Part shown: one piece after another, positions 5,058-5,068 of the stretch | Position numbering within the stretch: position 1 is the first letter of the stretch | How the letters are laid out: each line of letters starts with the position of its first letter | Source: Victivallales bacterium | Lineage (GTDB): Bacteria; Verrucomicrobiota; Lentisphaeria; Oligosphaerales; Oligosphaeraceae | Reading direction: 5' to 3' | Assembly: GCA_017543165.1 (NCBI GenBank) | Contig: JAFYGL010000659.1 | Location: 1 to 5,068 of the forward strand | Length of the DNA stretch: 5,068 nucleotides | The notes under the pieces: generated by a model | Database searches by the model: none | Seen by the model: the letters and a program-made list of their open reading frames with translations, nothing else | What the model was told of the DNA's origin: nothing | Translations under genes and position numbers: made by a program

Positions 5058-5068
5058 ACCACCCAAAG

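Overview
The window looks like a bacterial chromosome segment. It starts inside the 3' end of a 5S rRNA gene (so at the end of an rRNA operon), followed by a strong intrinsic terminator. Four protein genes follow. Starts with good Shine-Dalgarno sites, tight E1alpha/E1beta spacing and the absence of introns all fit a bacterium. Several intergenic palindromic repeats (a GCGCGGCCA-T-TGGCCGCGC family, a GGACTGT 7-mer array, and a CTCTGCG-type inverted repeat) recall repeat-rich environmental Gram-negative lineages such as members of the PVC group. That placement is a weak inference; nothing here fixes the phylum.

Layout. 1-72: 3' part of 5S rRNA. 82-121: Rho-independent terminator. 122-353: cluster of four palindrome-bearing repeat units, three direct and one inverted. 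354-417: short leader with a possible weak promoter and a clear RBS. 418-1374 and 1391-2368: alpha and beta subunits of a thiamine-diphosphate 2-oxo acid (pyruvate/acetoin/branched-chain type) dehydrogenase E1, 16 bases apart and surely co-transcribed. 2374-2464: seven tandem GGACTGT units with an inverted partner. 2485-4053: a 522-residue, largely helical, probably soluble protein of unknown function on the same strand. 4054-4190: a gap between convergent genes filled by a nested, near-complete palindrome. 4191-4937 (minus strand): a FabG-like short-chain dehydrogenase/reductase. 4938-5068: its upstream region, with alternating purine/pyrimidine tracts and a 14-bp hairpin at the right edge.

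Functionally, the E1 pair should decarboxylate a 2-oxo acid (or cleave acetoin) and pass the acyl group to a lipoyl-E2 that is not encoded here. The SDR would reduce a 3-oxoacyl or similar carbonyl with NADPH. A link between the two (for example acyl-CoA starter supply and fatty-acid-type reduction) is possible but rests only on proximity, and the SDR is on the opposite strand. I see no phage, CRISPR, toxin-antitoxin or defence system. The most unusual feature is that each substantial intergenic gap carries a different palindromic repeat, together with the unassigned 522-residue protein.
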